Of a stretch of DNA of 64,000 nt, positions 54,202 through 63,405 are shown in pieces (position 1 is the first letter of the stretch; every line of letters begins with the position of its first letter). The DNA lies in the NCBI GenBank assembly GCA_016708315.1, contig JADJGC010000002.1:186001-250000 (forward strand), read 5' to 3'. This DNA comes from a bacterium. Its GTDB lineage: Bacteria > Zixibacteria > MSB-5A5 > CAIYYT01. The translations under genes were made by a program, and so were the position numbers. The notes under the pieces were generated by a model. The model ran no database searches, was not told the DNA's origin, and saw only the letters and a program-made list of their open reading frames with translations.

Positions 54202-57200
54202 GTGATTTCACAGCAGGAAAGGACTTATCTGAACAGCGCACGAAATATCTTATTTGTCTTTTGCATGACGGCTGTTTCGATCCTGTTCTGCTCAAGCGCT
54301 CAGGCAAGGACATACTACGTCCGCGTTGGCGGAAGCAATTCAGCCAGTGGACTCAGCTGGTCGACGGCCTGGGCAACTCCCAGCTACACAAATGGTCGAA
54401 TCGCCGCCGGTGATACGGTTTTGTTTGGCTCTGGTCGCTGGTTAAACTCGCAGATAGTGGCACCAACCGGAGGGGCATCTTCGAGACGAACAGTTTATGC
54501 CTGCTCAACTCTAACAGTTGCGACAAAGAATTCCGCGATCATCAGTGGTGCCGAACCGGTGACAAACTGGACAGCACACAGTGGAAACATCTGGCGGGCG
54601 ACTTGGTCAGGGAGTTCTTGTTTTGATCCGGGCGATGGCGGTAAATCCTACACATTAACTCAAAATGACCAATTGTTCGAGCCGATGTCAAGTCTTGCCG
54701 GCGTAAATGCAGCAGGTAAATTCTTTCACAACCTCTCAACTAACACGATTTATGCGTGGCCATTTGGCAATGTCAATCCGAATTCTTCCGAAATGCTCTG
54801 TTCATGCAAACCTCCGGTGATATTCGAAAGCGAAAATCAGGATCACGTTTTGTTTTTCGGGCTCGATTTCCGAATGGGTAAGCAGGGGACCATAGTCTGG
54901 CGCGCTGGCGCCGACAGTATTGCTTTCTCTCACTGCAACCTGAGTAGAACAGCCAATCTGGAACTGGCAAATGCGGCAGTGATTATGTCGAGTCACTTCG
55001 TCTCCAACTACAGTCAAAGCTCGCGAAATCTGTGGGGAAGATTCAATTCATTCACTTCGTGCTCGGTAAGCGTCGCTTCCGCTGAACAGTCAGGTGTGTA
55101 CCAGCACAACGGATCCGGAGCGATCCTCTATGATCAGGATAGAGCAGTCTTTGATTCCTGCGTTTTCTACCAACTGCCTGGTGACGGTGTGATGTTCAAA
55201 TTATCCTACACCGATCCCACAAGCGCACACGGTGAATTCAATGTTGTGCGGCACTGTACCTTTGAGAATATCGAGGGTTTCGGAGTGGACATTTACACTG
55301 GCAACTATCGCGATTCCATATACGGCAATACCTTTATTAACAATGAATATGCGGGCATTCAAATCGGTGGTGGCGAAGTCGATCCATCTGACTGGGGCTA
55401 TCATTTCATCGCAAACAATACATTCTATCGCTGCAATATTGCCGCCCAATACCGGGATCCGGATGACAGTCTCAAAGGCGTCTTCCTCTACAATGTCATC
55501 TACGACATGGAGTATAATCCTTCAAATGAAAACTACTTCATGACATTGACCCGTCCCGGCCACACTACTGATGACAAAGTCACAGTCGATTCCAATATCT
55601 GGTTCGATCCGTCAAATTCGTTTTCTGGCCGCCTCAAAACGGGAGCTGTAAACTGGACTGGATGGCGGAATGCCGGTTTTGATGCTCGCGGCACTTGGGC
55701 GAACCCAAATCTCGCCGATCCCGGCAACAGAGACTTTTCACGGCCATCCTCCTCCCAGGAAATGAACCGCACCTACGGCGGTAAGACCTGGACCCGCTAC
55801 GGCGCATGGCAGCCGCCCAGCGGCCCGTGCACTGTGCCCGGCGTGCCATCACTCGTAGCGCCGATAAACGCCGCTACCGGCTTGCTCCTGCCGTTAGTCA
55901 TCGACTGGAGCGATGTCGCGACAGCAACTTCCTACCAACTGCAAATTGACGACAATGCAGATTTTTCGAGCCCGATCCTGACACAGACGACTGGCGTCTC
56001 GACCTACCAAGCTACGTCCCTGAGTTCGGGTATCTCACTATACTGGCGCGTCCGTGCCCAAAACGGCTGCGGCTCCGGCAGCTGGAGTAGTTCACGAGTG
56101 TTCATTGTCCTTTGCCCAACAACGGCAGCGCCGACTCTCCTTTCACCATCGCTCGGCGCAACGAATATGGCCCAACCGGTTGCACTCGATTGGGCAAACG
56201 TCACCGATGCGTTGCTCTATGAAGTTCAAGTAGACAACAATTCCGATTTTTCAAGTCCGAACATCAGTCAACAAACAACTACGTCTGCGTACTCAGCCGG
56301 TGGACTCAGTTCAGGAACGCTCTTCTTTTGGCGCACGCGGGCACAAAACATATGTGGATGGGGAAGTTGGAGTGTGAACCGTACATTCACGACAGCGGGC
56401 GGCGACGCAACCCCGCCGGTCATTTCCGGGGTTACTGCCAAGAATATCACATCCAACAGCGCTTTGATCACATGGACTACCAACGAGGCTGCCACCACGC
56501 AAATTGACTACGGAATTACGACTAACTACGGCTCCACTACAGTGCTCAATTCGAACCTTTCGACAACTCACTCTCAGGCGATCTCCGGTCTGTCTCAATT
56601 TACTACCTACTATTTCCGGGTCCGTTCGCGCGATGCCAATGGCAATGAATCCGTCAGCAGTAGTTACGTTTTGATGACAACTGAGCCCTTGATCGATCTC
56701 GATAGCGGAATCCAGCCGACAGTTTCAAGCAGCTTTGCTGGTTACTCGCCTTCGCGAATTACCGACGATGTGCTGAATCCTTACGGCGGTACTTCAACTA
56801 CCTGGGCTGCAACCGAGAGTTCTCTCTTGCCTCACTGGGTCGAGGTCGACTTCGGATCAAGCCGTGTCGTCAAGCGCGTAGTAATCTATTGGGCGTGGAA
56901 CTCCACGCAATCGCGTTGGATGACTTCTCAGAACTTCCGCATTCAGACATGGAACGGCCAGGCATTTGCCGATGTCGCAACCGTCAACAGCGCTACTGCC
57001 GACAGCTGCTCCTTCTTTTCAATACCTGCCACAACAACCACGCGTATCAGGTATTATCAGCCCGCAAACATGGGACCAACGACTTACTCGTCAGTCCTGT
57101 GGATAAGCGAACTCGACATATTTGGATTGGTGAACACGGCACCGAGCCAGCCTCAGTTGTCGAGCCCGGCGGATGGCAGTCTACTCAACACACTCTCGCC

Positions 57201-57672
57201 ATCGGTTACTCTCGGTAATTCCTTTGATTCCGAAGGCACACCTGTGAAATACAATTTCCAGGTATCTACAAATTCGAGTTTCTCCAACATTGTCGCCGAG
57301 ACATCCGACCAAGCACAGGGAAGCATGGGTACAACCACTTGGGTTGTAAGCCCCACTCTCACCGCCGGAGCAACCTACCACTGGCGGGCACGTTCGCACG
57401 ACGACTTCATGTTCTCGAATTTCACCTCACCGCGCTCCTTTGTTCTCAGCCCGACTGCAGTAGCATTCATCTGCGGCGATGTCGATCGATCCGGGGTTGT
57501 TACGGTCTCCGATGTCGTGAACCTAATCAACTTCATCTTCTTCGGCGGCGCAGCGCCAAACCCGCTCCAAGCAGCAGATGTCGATTGCAGTGGAATCGTC
57601 ACCATCTCTGATGTAGTCTACCTGATTAACTACATTTTTGGCGGCGGACAGTCTTCTTGCGCCGGCTGCTAA
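54202..57672 (+). CDS. large secreted protein: parallel beta-helix, FN3 repeats, F5/8C domain, dockerin
   Basis: A 1156-residue protein with GTG start. A signal peptide (ending near CSSAQA) is followed by a right-handed parallel beta-helix (about 40-530; repeated YGNTF, NNTFYRCN and DSNIWFD elements). Two near-identical FN3-like repeats (542-733; PSLVAPINAATG and PTLLSPSLGATN, each with YWRVRAQN or FWRTRAQN), another FN3, an F5/8 type C (discoidin-like) domain (about 830-975), a further FN3-like domain and C-terminal dockerin-like repeats (GDVDRSGVVTVSDVVNLI and DVDCSGIVTISDVVYLI) follow. Beta-helices often bind or cleave polysaccharides; no catalytic residues are identifiable. It is a likely surface or extracellular glycan-binding protein. 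A CTG at 54229, following AAAGGA, is another conceivable start. Confidence 0.85.
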   Translation: MISQQERTYLNSARNILFVFCMTAVSILFCSSAQARTYYVRVGGSNSASGLSWSTAWATPSYTNGRIAAGDTVLFGSGRWLNSQIVAPTGGASSRRTVYACSTLTVATKNSAIISGAEPVTNWTAHSGNIWRATWSGSSCFDPGDGGKSYTLTQNDQLFEPMSSLAGVNAAGKFFHNLSTNTIYAWPFGNVNPNSSEMLCSCKPPVIFESENQDHVLFFGLDFRMGKQGTIVWRAGADSIAFSHCNLSRTANLELANAAVIMSSHFVSNYSQSSRNLWGRFNSFTSCSVSVASAEQSGVYQHNGSGAILYDQDRAVFDSCVFYQLPGDGVMFKLSYTDPTSAHGEFNVVRHCTFENIEGFGVDIYTGNYRDSIYGNTFINNEYAGIQIGGGEVDPSDWGYHFIANNTFYRCNIAAQYRDPDDSLKGVFLYNVIYDMEYNPSNENYFMTLTRPGHTTDDKVTVDSNIWFDPSNSFSGRLKTGAVNWTGWRNAGFDARGTWANPNLADPGNRDFSRPSSSQEMNRTYGGKTWTRYGAWQPPSGPCTVPGVPSLVAPINAATGLLLPLVIDWSDVATATSYQLQIDDNADFSSPILTQTTGVSTYQATSLSSGISLYWRVRAQNGCGSGSWSSSRVFIVLCPTTAAPTLLSPSLGATNMAQPVALDWANVTDALLYEVQVDNNSDFSSPNISQQTTTSAYSAGGLSSGTLFFWRTRAQNICGWGSWSVNRTFTTAGGDATPPVISGVTAKNITSNSALITWTTNEAATTQIDYGITTNYGSTTVLNSNLSTTHSQAISGLSQFTTYYFRVRSRDANGNESVSSSYVLMTTEPLIDLDSGIQPTVSSSFAGYSPSRITDDVLNPYGGTSTTWAATESSLLPHWVEVDFGSSRVVKRVVIYWAWNSTQSRWMTSQNFRIQTWNGQAFADVATVNSATADSCSFFSIPATTTTRIRYYQPANMGPTTYSSVLWISELDIFGLVNTAPSQPQLSSPADGSLLNTLSPSVTLGNSFDSEGTPVKYNFQVSTNSSFSNIVAETSDQAQGSMGTTTWVVSPTLTAGATYHWRARSHDDFMFSNFTSPRSFVLSPTAVAFICGDVDRSGVVTVSDVVNLINFIFFGGAAPNPLQAADVDCSGIVTISDVVYLINYIFGGGQSSCAGC

Positions 57673-57897
57673 TCTGAAACTTGTAATCTAGCCCTGATCA
57701 TCCTCAAAAACGGCGAGCCCGCCACACAGTCGTCTCCCTCGCCGAAGCCTTGACTTCTGGTCTTTTTTGCGTTTATTGATTTGATAGGGGAGAAGACGCC
57801 TCTTGAAGACTTCTTACTCCCGGCGTTGCGTCTGGAGCTTCTTGTGGCGCGCTTCTGGCTGGTGCCGGAAGGGCATTACGAATAATGAAAGCCGTGC
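57673..57897 (+). other. intergenic region between secreted protein and kinase genes
   Basis: GGCGAG at 57711-57716 could pair with CTCGCC near 57739, and a T-run follows at about 57761-57768, so the gap may terminate the upstream transcript. I see no strong promoter. Confidence 0.3.
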
Positions 57898-60800
57898 TTG
57901 GATTCGTCAATGTTGAATAAAGGGAATTTAAGGGACCGCCTCGTATCCGAAAGAGTGATTTCGGATGGACTATTGTTTCAGACGCTGCTTGCCCGCGATC
58001 AACAAAACAGCAAACCGGTAGTTCTCAAACGCCCTCAGCCCGATCGCGAAATTCCTCAAAGCGACTTAAGCAGTATTCTCCGCAGTAGCTTTGAAGCCAC
58101 CCGCTATTGGAAACATCCCGGAATCTTGGTTCCGTTTGCGGGCTATGATCACGACGGCGCGTTCGAAATCGCATTGCGTTACATAAATGATGATCATCGC
58201 TCATCGCTGACATCTGACTTGCTGCTCCGACATGCCGAGGAGATCCTCCCGCAATTGTTTTCTGCCATCGATTTTATTCACTTAATGAGATTTGTCCACT
58301 GCGATCTGAAGCCCGAAAACATCTTTGTTGTTCGGTCCGATGGCAAGCTGCGCCTACTCATTACTGATCTTGATCTTGTTCGACCTATTGGATCCAAACC
58401 GCTCGGAAAGATCGTGGGTACGCGGCCTTTTATGGCGCCGGAGGTTCTCGAAGACGACATTTTTGTCGCCCAGTCGGACTATTATTCCTTGGGGGTAATT
58501 CTCTTTTTACTTTGCCACCGCGATCAATCTCTGCGAGAACGACTCTCCGGCGAGAGTGCGAAACAGGAGCTTGCCGGCATCACCGAGGCTGAATGTGATT
58601 TCGTTGATGACCTGAAATGGCTAGCGCCAGTAGTGTCCGAACTGCTTGTAAGACATTACCAGCTTCGACCACCGGCGCTGTTGCCGTTGCTCACGAAACT
58701 CAATCCCAGACTTTGGCCTGATCGCAGTACGCTGGAGCGCTCGCTATTTCTACATGATCTTCGCTCCAGCTATCGACGCTACTTGGCCGAAAATCCTCGT
58801 GGAAAGAGTTCTCCAGCCGATTTCGTCCGCTCCAATCAACGGCTCTTCGGCATACCGGACGAAATCCTATCAACGCTGGCCAAAGATCTTGGCTCCAAAC
58901 CGAAAATTCAGTACCGACTCCTCAAGGAGGTAGCAGATAATTCTGCAATCGCAGTCAACGCCGGTAGATGGAACCTGCTTGTTCCGGTAGGGACTGCGCG
59001 TTTAACAGTCGAACAGCTATTAGTCGAATCAGGCGTCAACGTCACACTCGAAGTACAAAGTCTTTCACGCCGTGCGCTGCTTCGGCGTGCAATTAACCTG
59101 GAAACATCCGGCAACCTGTTGTTTGCAGCTCTTTGGCTGGAACGATTTCTTGACAGTCTTCCCGATCAGGAGAAATCTGCACTGGGCGTAGTGATACAGT
59201 TGAAGATTGCGCACCTTCTGCAGGTCGCCCGATTCTACGACGAAGCCGACTCACGGTATCGCGTACTACTGGAAGACAAGGAACTACTTCCACGATATCG
59301 CGCAGTTGCAATGCGCGGCCTGGTCGATCTGTACAGATTTTCGATTGATCGTAAGCGTCTCTATTCGATTCTCGGACAAATATACGGAATATACCGTAAA
59401 CGGAAGTTCGACTTGGGGCGCCTACAAATTGTCCTCAACATGACTTGGCGACTCGATAGTAGAACTCGAATCGAGAATGCCTACCGGCGACTCCGCAAAA
59501 TCGAGCAATTTCTTATGTCAAACCAATCACGGACATTTCGATTGACCGCGGGAAGTATGCTTGGCCAAATTGAATACCGAATGGGAAATCCGGATGCTGC
59601 CGTCAAAACATTTACTAAGGCACTGGAAGTATATGGCAAGGTTGATAGTCTTGCTTCTGCCTCGGTACGCGCCGGATTGGTCGTTCCATTGTCAGATACT
59701 GGTCGATATCACGAAGCATATAAGGAAACGGAAAAGTACCTTCTTCTTCCGTCGACTAAGCGAGATGTTCGTCGAAGGCTGCGCCCCTACCTGCATATGA
59801 CGACTATTGCAGGGATTATTGGCGACTACCAGTCAGCTGAATTCACAGCCAACAAACTCTTGGAGTCGGCACTTGCAAGCAACGATGCGGCCGCAGTGGC
59901 ATACCACTCGTTTGAGCTTGGATGGTTGTATCTTCGCAGCGGCAGATACAACGAGTCTCGCGACCGATTTCGATCGGCGGCCGACTCCTATCAGGAAATG
60001 GGCAACAAAATTGAACTCGCCAAGACTCACATGTTTCTGTCACTACTTCTTGGTTGGCGGGGGCAAATCGATATTGCGAGAAATCTCATTCAACGCTCTG
60101 CGGCGATCCTGTCCGAACACTCCGAGCCAATCGATGCACTCGACGCGCGGCAGTTCGCTCTTCACATTGAGTACGAGGCTGGAGCAAAGGTCGATGTCGC
60201 TGAAGCTGTCGACATTATCAACGACTACGTGTCGCGCCGGAGCTACCTGGGTGCTGCGTTTACTGCCAGTTTACTGCTGTTAGATGGAGAATACGCCGTC
60301 GTAGACTCCATTGTCACGCAAGACGAATCATTCCATGCCTATTGCCGCGATTCCGGCGCGATCATCGGCAAAGCGTTGCTTCTGCATCTTAAGTCCAGCA
60401 AGACCGCCGCCAAGGGGGGTGACAACGTCCAGCTCGCCCCGATGCGAGAGACTCTCCTTTTCTACCGCAAATACGGTTACTTCTATCATGCCGCCAATAT
60501 TGCCAATCAGCTCGGCGAGCTATATCGCAACCTTGGAAAAGCCCAACTCGCACGCGGCTTTTTCGCAGAAGCTGCTCGACTATATACCATCGTCGGCAAT
60601 CGTGTACGAACAGACATTGCAAAGTCTCAACTCGACGCTCTCGACGAAGCCGGCAACTCCGTGGCCGCCAGATATAAATCGATGCTGGAAGTCTCCGAAT
60701 TGCTCAATTCGTTCGAGGACTATTCTACTACGACCAGCAAACTGCTGACCTTTGCGGTTGAACAGACGGGTGCGGAGCGCGCAGCGCTTCTGCTCGCAAC

Positions 60801-62139
60801 CGAAGGCGGAGCCGATCTGCGTATCGAATCAGCAATCGACTGCGACAAGATCAGCCGCGACGACATTCTCACCATGAGTAAGAGTGTTATGAAAGCCGTT
60901 TTCGACAAGAACGAAGCTCTCATTGTCACCGACGCCCAAACCAACTCGATCACGCGCGAGTATCGAAGCGTCATCAAGCACAATATCTATTCAATCGCTT
61001 GTGTGCCGCTTATGTCCGCAGGGGGGATTATCGGCGTCTTGTATCTCGATCACCACAGCCTCCCCAGTGTGTTCTCCGAAGACGAGTACAAACTGGTCAC
61101 TGCTGTCGCTAACTTCATCGGAGTCGCTTTGTCGCGTGCTCGCCAATACGACCTCTCTCGAAGACAAACTCACGCTCTCGAACTGCGCGGCGCCTCGAAC
61201 GATGCCGGCGTCTCCTTCATCACCAAGAATGCCAGTCTTGCCAAGCTCATTGACCGTCTTCCCCAAATAGCAGATTCTCGCGCAGCTATTCTCCTGCTCG
61301 GCGAAAGCGGTACCGGCAAGGACGTTCTCGCAAACATCATCCACCAGAAGAGCCCTTATCATAACGGGCCACTGATTCCTATCAATTGCGCTGGTGCCGC
61401 TGGCGAAATACTCGAGAGCGAGCTCTTCGGTATCGGCAAAGGCATTGCTACTGGAGTGATTCGCCGTGAAGGCAAAATCCAGTCTGCCGATGGCGGTACA
61501 TTGTTCTTAGATGAAATTGGCGATATGCCGATTGCAACACAGATTAAGTTGCTCCGTGTGCTCGAAACCAGGGAAGTGCAGATGATAGGCGAGCGCCAAT
61601 CGCGTAAAGTCGACTTTCGTCTGATCGCGGCGACAAATCGTGACCTTGTTGCAATGATGGCTAACGAGCGATTTCGCTCAGATTTATATTATCGAATCAA
61701 CACGGTCGAAATCGTTTTGCCGCCATTGCGCGAACGTATCGAGGATCTCGAACTTCTGATTGATCACTTCACGCAGATCTACTGCCCTGGCCGAAGATTC
61801 AAATTTACCCGTTCTTGCTGGAAACTTCTCAACGACTACCATTGGCCCGGCAATGTCCGCGAAGTGCGGCATCTCGTCGAGCGCCTCAAAATTCACAGCA
61901 ACTCCGACGTCATCAACGAGTCGCTACTTTCCTCGGAAATACTCGGTGCAAAACCACGCCCGAAAGAGACTCACCTTCGGTCTCATGTCAGTGATTCGGA
62001 GAAGGCCCTCATCACAAAGACACTTGCGGAATGCCAGGGCAATCAATCAGAGACTGCTCGCCGCCTTGGAATTCCGTTCTCAACCCTTCAACGCAAAATC
62101 AAGAACCTCAAAATCAGAGTCCCGCGTAAACGCCGCTAG
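57898..62139 (+). CDS. Ser/Thr kinase-TPR-GAF-AAA+-Fis regulator fusion
   Basis: A 1413-residue multidomain protein with TTG start (ATG at 57910 is an alternative). The kinase domain (about 1-265) has lysine in PVVLKRP (near 43), HCDLKPENIFV (about 133-143), DLD instead of DFG, and GTRPFMAPEV. A TPR-rich region (about 395-915) follows, then a GAF domain (about 928-1081), an AAA+ domain of the enhancer-binding type with Walker A GESGTGKD (near 1133) and Walker B GGTLFLDEIGD (near 1200), and a Fis-like HTH (about 1364-1411). The GAFTGA loop reads GKGIATGV, so contact with sigma-54 is unlikely in the usual way. It may be a kinase-controlled transcription regulator. The kinase lacks an obvious glycine-rich loop, though the key catalytic aspartate is kept. 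Confidence 0.9.
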   Translation: MDSSMLNKGNLRDRLVSERVISDGLLFQTLLARDQQNSKPVVLKRPQPDREIPQSDLSSILRSSFEATRYWKHPGILVPFAGYDHDGAFEIALRYINDDHRSSLTSDLLLRHAEEILPQLFSAIDFIHLMRFVHCDLKPENIFVVRSDGKLRLLITDLDLVRPIGSKPLGKIVGTRPFMAPEVLEDDIFVAQSDYYSLGVILFLLCHRDQSLRERLSGESAKQELAGITEAECDFVDDLKWLAPVVSELLVRHYQLRPPALLPLLTKLNPRLWPDRSTLERSLFLHDLRSSYRRYLAENPRGKSSPADFVRSNQRLFGIPDEILSTLAKDLGSKPKIQYRLLKEVADNSAIAVNAGRWNLLVPVGTARLTVEQLLVESGVNVTLEVQSLSRRALLRRAINLETSGNLLFAALWLERFLDSLPDQEKSALGVVIQLKIAHLLQVARFYDEADSRYRVLLEDKELLPRYRAVAMRGLVDLYRFSIDRKRLYSILGQIYGIYRKRKFDLGRLQIVLNMTWRLDSRTRIENAYRRLRKIEQFLMSNQSRTFRLTAGSMLGQIEYRMGNPDAAVKTFTKALEVYGKVDSLASASVRAGLVVPLSDTGRYHEAYKETEKYLLLPSTKRDVRRRLRPYLHMTTIAGIIGDYQSAEFTANKLLESALASNDAAAVAYHSFELGWLYLRSGRYNESRDRFRSAADSYQEMGNKIELAKTHMFLSLLLGWRGQIDIARNLIQRSAAILSEHSEPIDALDARQFALHIEYEAGAKVDVAEAVDIINDYVSRRSYLGAAFTASLLLLDGEYAVVDSIVTQDESFHAYCRDSGAIIGKALLLHLKSSKTAAKGGDNVQLAPMRETLLFYRKYGYFYHAANIANQLGELYRNLGKAQLARGFFAEAARLYTIVGNRVRTDIAKSQLDALDEAGNSVAARYKSMLEVSELLNSFEDYSTTTSKLLTFAVEQTGAERAALLLATEGGADLRIESAIDCDKISRDDILTMSKSVMKAVFDKNEALIVTDAQTNSITREYRSVIKHNIYSIACVPLMSAGGIIGVLYLDHHSLPSVFSEDEYKLVTAVANFIGVALSRARQYDLSRRQTHALELRGASNDAGVSFITKNASLAKLIDRLPQIADSRAAILLLGESGTGKDVLANIIHQKSPYHNGPLIPINCAGAAGEILESELFGIGKGIATGVIRREGKIQSADGGTLFLDEIGDMPIATQIKLLRVLETREVQMIGERQSRKVDFRLIAATNRDLVAMMANERFRSDLYYRINTVEIVLPPLRERIEDLELLIDHFTQIYCPGRRFKFTRSCWKLLNDYHWPGNVREVRHLVERLKIHSNSDVINESLLSSEILGAKPRPKETHLRSHVSDSEKALITKTLAECQGNQSETARRLGIPFSTLQRKIKNLKIRVPRKRR

Positions 62140-62226
62140 TAAGGCCTCCCACATTGCCATATCATTCTACCCATTTTCGGGCAAATTGATAAGCTATTGA
62201 GGCAAAGGCAGTTGTGGCGTTCGTTA

Positions 62227-62267
62227 GCGCACGGTTAACCGAAAACGGTTAATCGGAGCGCTTTTCT
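62227..62267 (+). terminator. intrinsic terminator after the kinase/AAA+ gene
   Basis: AGCGC (62227-62231) pairs with GCGCT (62259-62263). Inside it CGGTTAACCG (62233-62242) pairs with CGGTTAATCG (62247-62256) around an AAAA loop, and T-rich sequence follows (CTTTTCTTGTTTT). The two inner ten-mers are also a direct repeat, so an operator role is not excluded. Confidence 0.8.
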
Positions 62268-62347
62268 TGTTTTACGCGCCTTTCTCGGCGACCTAGATCG
62301 CTATGTACGACAACACGTTACGTCGACGGAGGGCCTGGCGGACCTTT

Positions 62348-62363
62348 CGGCACGCGCTTTGAC
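62348..62363 (+). promoter_or_regulatory. weak sigma-54-like promoter candidate
   Basis: CGGCACGCGCTTTGAC resembles the -24/-12 consensus TGGCACG-N4-TTGCW with correct spacing, but the -12 GC reads GA. It lies about 50 bases before the small secreted-peptide gene. Low confidence: two or three mismatches, found by eye. Confidence 0.25.
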
Positions 62364-62412
62364 ATAACCAACTCCTGAAGGCTGGATGCCAATTCAAACT
62401 CAGGAGGAGTTA

Positions 62413-62649
62413 ATGTCAATATCCAAACGGTCAATCGCTGGTGGCTCAAAATGGTTCGTTCTCTTTCTCACACTTATTCTTGCGTTGTTTTCGATTGTCG
62501 GTCCAACTGTCGTTGCCGAAGGAGGGGGGCCGATCTATCCACCAAACGGAGGCGGCGAAGATACACTCGGTATTCCAGAGCCAAGCCTACAGCCGGACAA
62601 CATCAGTTTCTTTGAGATGATCGGACTCTATTTCGAAACGATCTTCTAG
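62413..62649 (+). CDS. small secreted or membrane-anchored peptide
   Basis: The ATG at 62413 (CAGGAGGAG upstream) gives 78 residues. A basic start (MSISKRSIAGG) precedes a hydrophobic segment (WFVLFLTLILALFSIVGPTVVA) that looks like a signal peptide. The mature part is short (about 43 residues), rich in Gly, Pro, Glu and Asp (GGGPIYPPNGGGEDTLGIPEP), and ends with an aromatic stretch (FFEMIGLYFETIF) with no positive charge. It contains no cysteine. I do not recognise a family. Its place between a large regulator and an HTH regulator suggests a signalling or cell-surface peptide, but this is inferred. Confidence 0.65.
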   Translation: MSISKRSIAGGSKWFVLFLTLILALFSIVGPTVVAEGGGPIYPPNGGGEDTLGIPEPSLQPDNISFFEMIGLYFETIF

Positions 62650-62719
62650 ATAACGCGAAGTAACGTCAACTCTGACCAATTAGAGGAGAGCGGCGGGGGA
62701 GACCTCGCCGCGAGGAAAA

Positions 62720-63325
62720 ATGGCAAAAATCGAAAATCTACTCATGGTCCTGCATCTACTGATGGCGCGTCGCATGGTGACGCTCGACCTCATCGTCAAG
62801 GAGTGCAAAGTCAGCCAACGTACCGCGTTTCGGTATATCGGTTCGCTGGAAGCCGCTGGATTCCCGCTCGAAAGGGAAAACTCCGGCTATCGCCTTCTGA
62901 GCCGAACTGGTGCCTTGTCAACGCTGTCACCATCAGAACTCAGCGCCGTCTATCTCGGCGTCGAGATGCTCGAATCAGTTCTCGGTGCTGAACAACTTGA
63001 GGTCTTTCGCCGCGTCAAACTCAAGCTTGAATCCTATGTAACCGCCGAAGTCCGGCAAGAACTCAACACGCTTGTACAAGCGGTCGCCAAGACCGATGAT
63101 TCGCGTACTCTGCGGGAGCACTTGATAATCTCGCTGCTCAAAGTTGCGCAACTCCAAAATCTCAAAGTGCGACTATATCACTCAGATTCAACTACCGGAA
63201 TCCAAATCTCCGAATTCAACCGCCCGACTTTGCAGTTCGAAAAAGAATGGAAACTCTCAACCGAAATCGACAGCAAACGCCATCTGATCAGACTCGCAGA
63301 CATAGTCGATATCGAATTTGAATGA
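62720..63325 (+). CDS. winged-HTH transcriptional regulator (WYL/DeoR-like)
   Basis: This 201-residue protein has an N-terminal HTH_11-type winged helix: LLMARRMVTLDLIVKECKVSQRTAFRYIGSLEAAGFPLERENSGYRLL (about 10-60). A helical linker, then a C-terminal region (QLQNLKVRLYHSDSTTG...FEKEW) reminiscent of a shortened WYL domain follow. WYL domains often sense nucleic acids or nucleotides; here only a small part is left, so ligand binding is uncertain. GAGGAAAAATGG gives a good ribosome-binding site. A perfect inverted repeat overlapping a promoter starts 37 bases past its stop, a candidate target. Confidence 0.8.
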   Translation: MAKIENLLMVLHLLMARRMVTLDLIVKECKVSQRTAFRYIGSLEAAGFPLERENSGYRLLSRTGALSTLSPSELSAVYLGVEMLESVLGAEQLEVFRRVKLKLESYVTAEVRQELNTLVQAVAKTDDSRTLREHLIISLLKVAQLQNLKVRLYHSDSTTGIQISEFNRPTLQFEKEWKLSTEIDSKRHLIRLADIVDIEFE

Positions 63326-63361
63326 AAAAAAGTTGAGATTTCTGAAAAAAAGTTAATTTGT

Positions 63362-63380
63362 ACTGTCACGTTCTGACAGT
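63362..63380 (+). promoter_or_regulatory. operator-like inverted repeat
   Basis: ACTGTCA (63362-63368), five bases, TGACAGT (63374-63380) is a perfect seven-base inverted repeat. It overlaps the -35 element of the promoter described next and lies 37 bases after the HTH gene, so repression or self-control by that regulator is plausible. Confidence 0.55.
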
Positions 63381-63400
63381 GCCATATACGATACTATAGT
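63373..63400 (+). promoter_or_regulatory. probable sigma-70-type promoter
   Basis: CTGACA (63373-63378), 16 bases, TATAGT (63395-63400). Predicted start at about 63406. The downstream transcript contains no gene until 63939. Confidence 0.6.
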
Positions 63401-63405
63401 GGGCG

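Noticed and set aside
54202..57672. Polysaccharide lyase or pectinase assignment for the beta-helix protein
   Set aside because: The fold is suggestive, but no catalytic residues or family signature were recognisable, so only a domain description is given.
62348..62363. A firm sigma-54 promoter
   Set aside because: Spacing is right, but the invariant -12 GC is GA; kept only as a low-confidence candidate.
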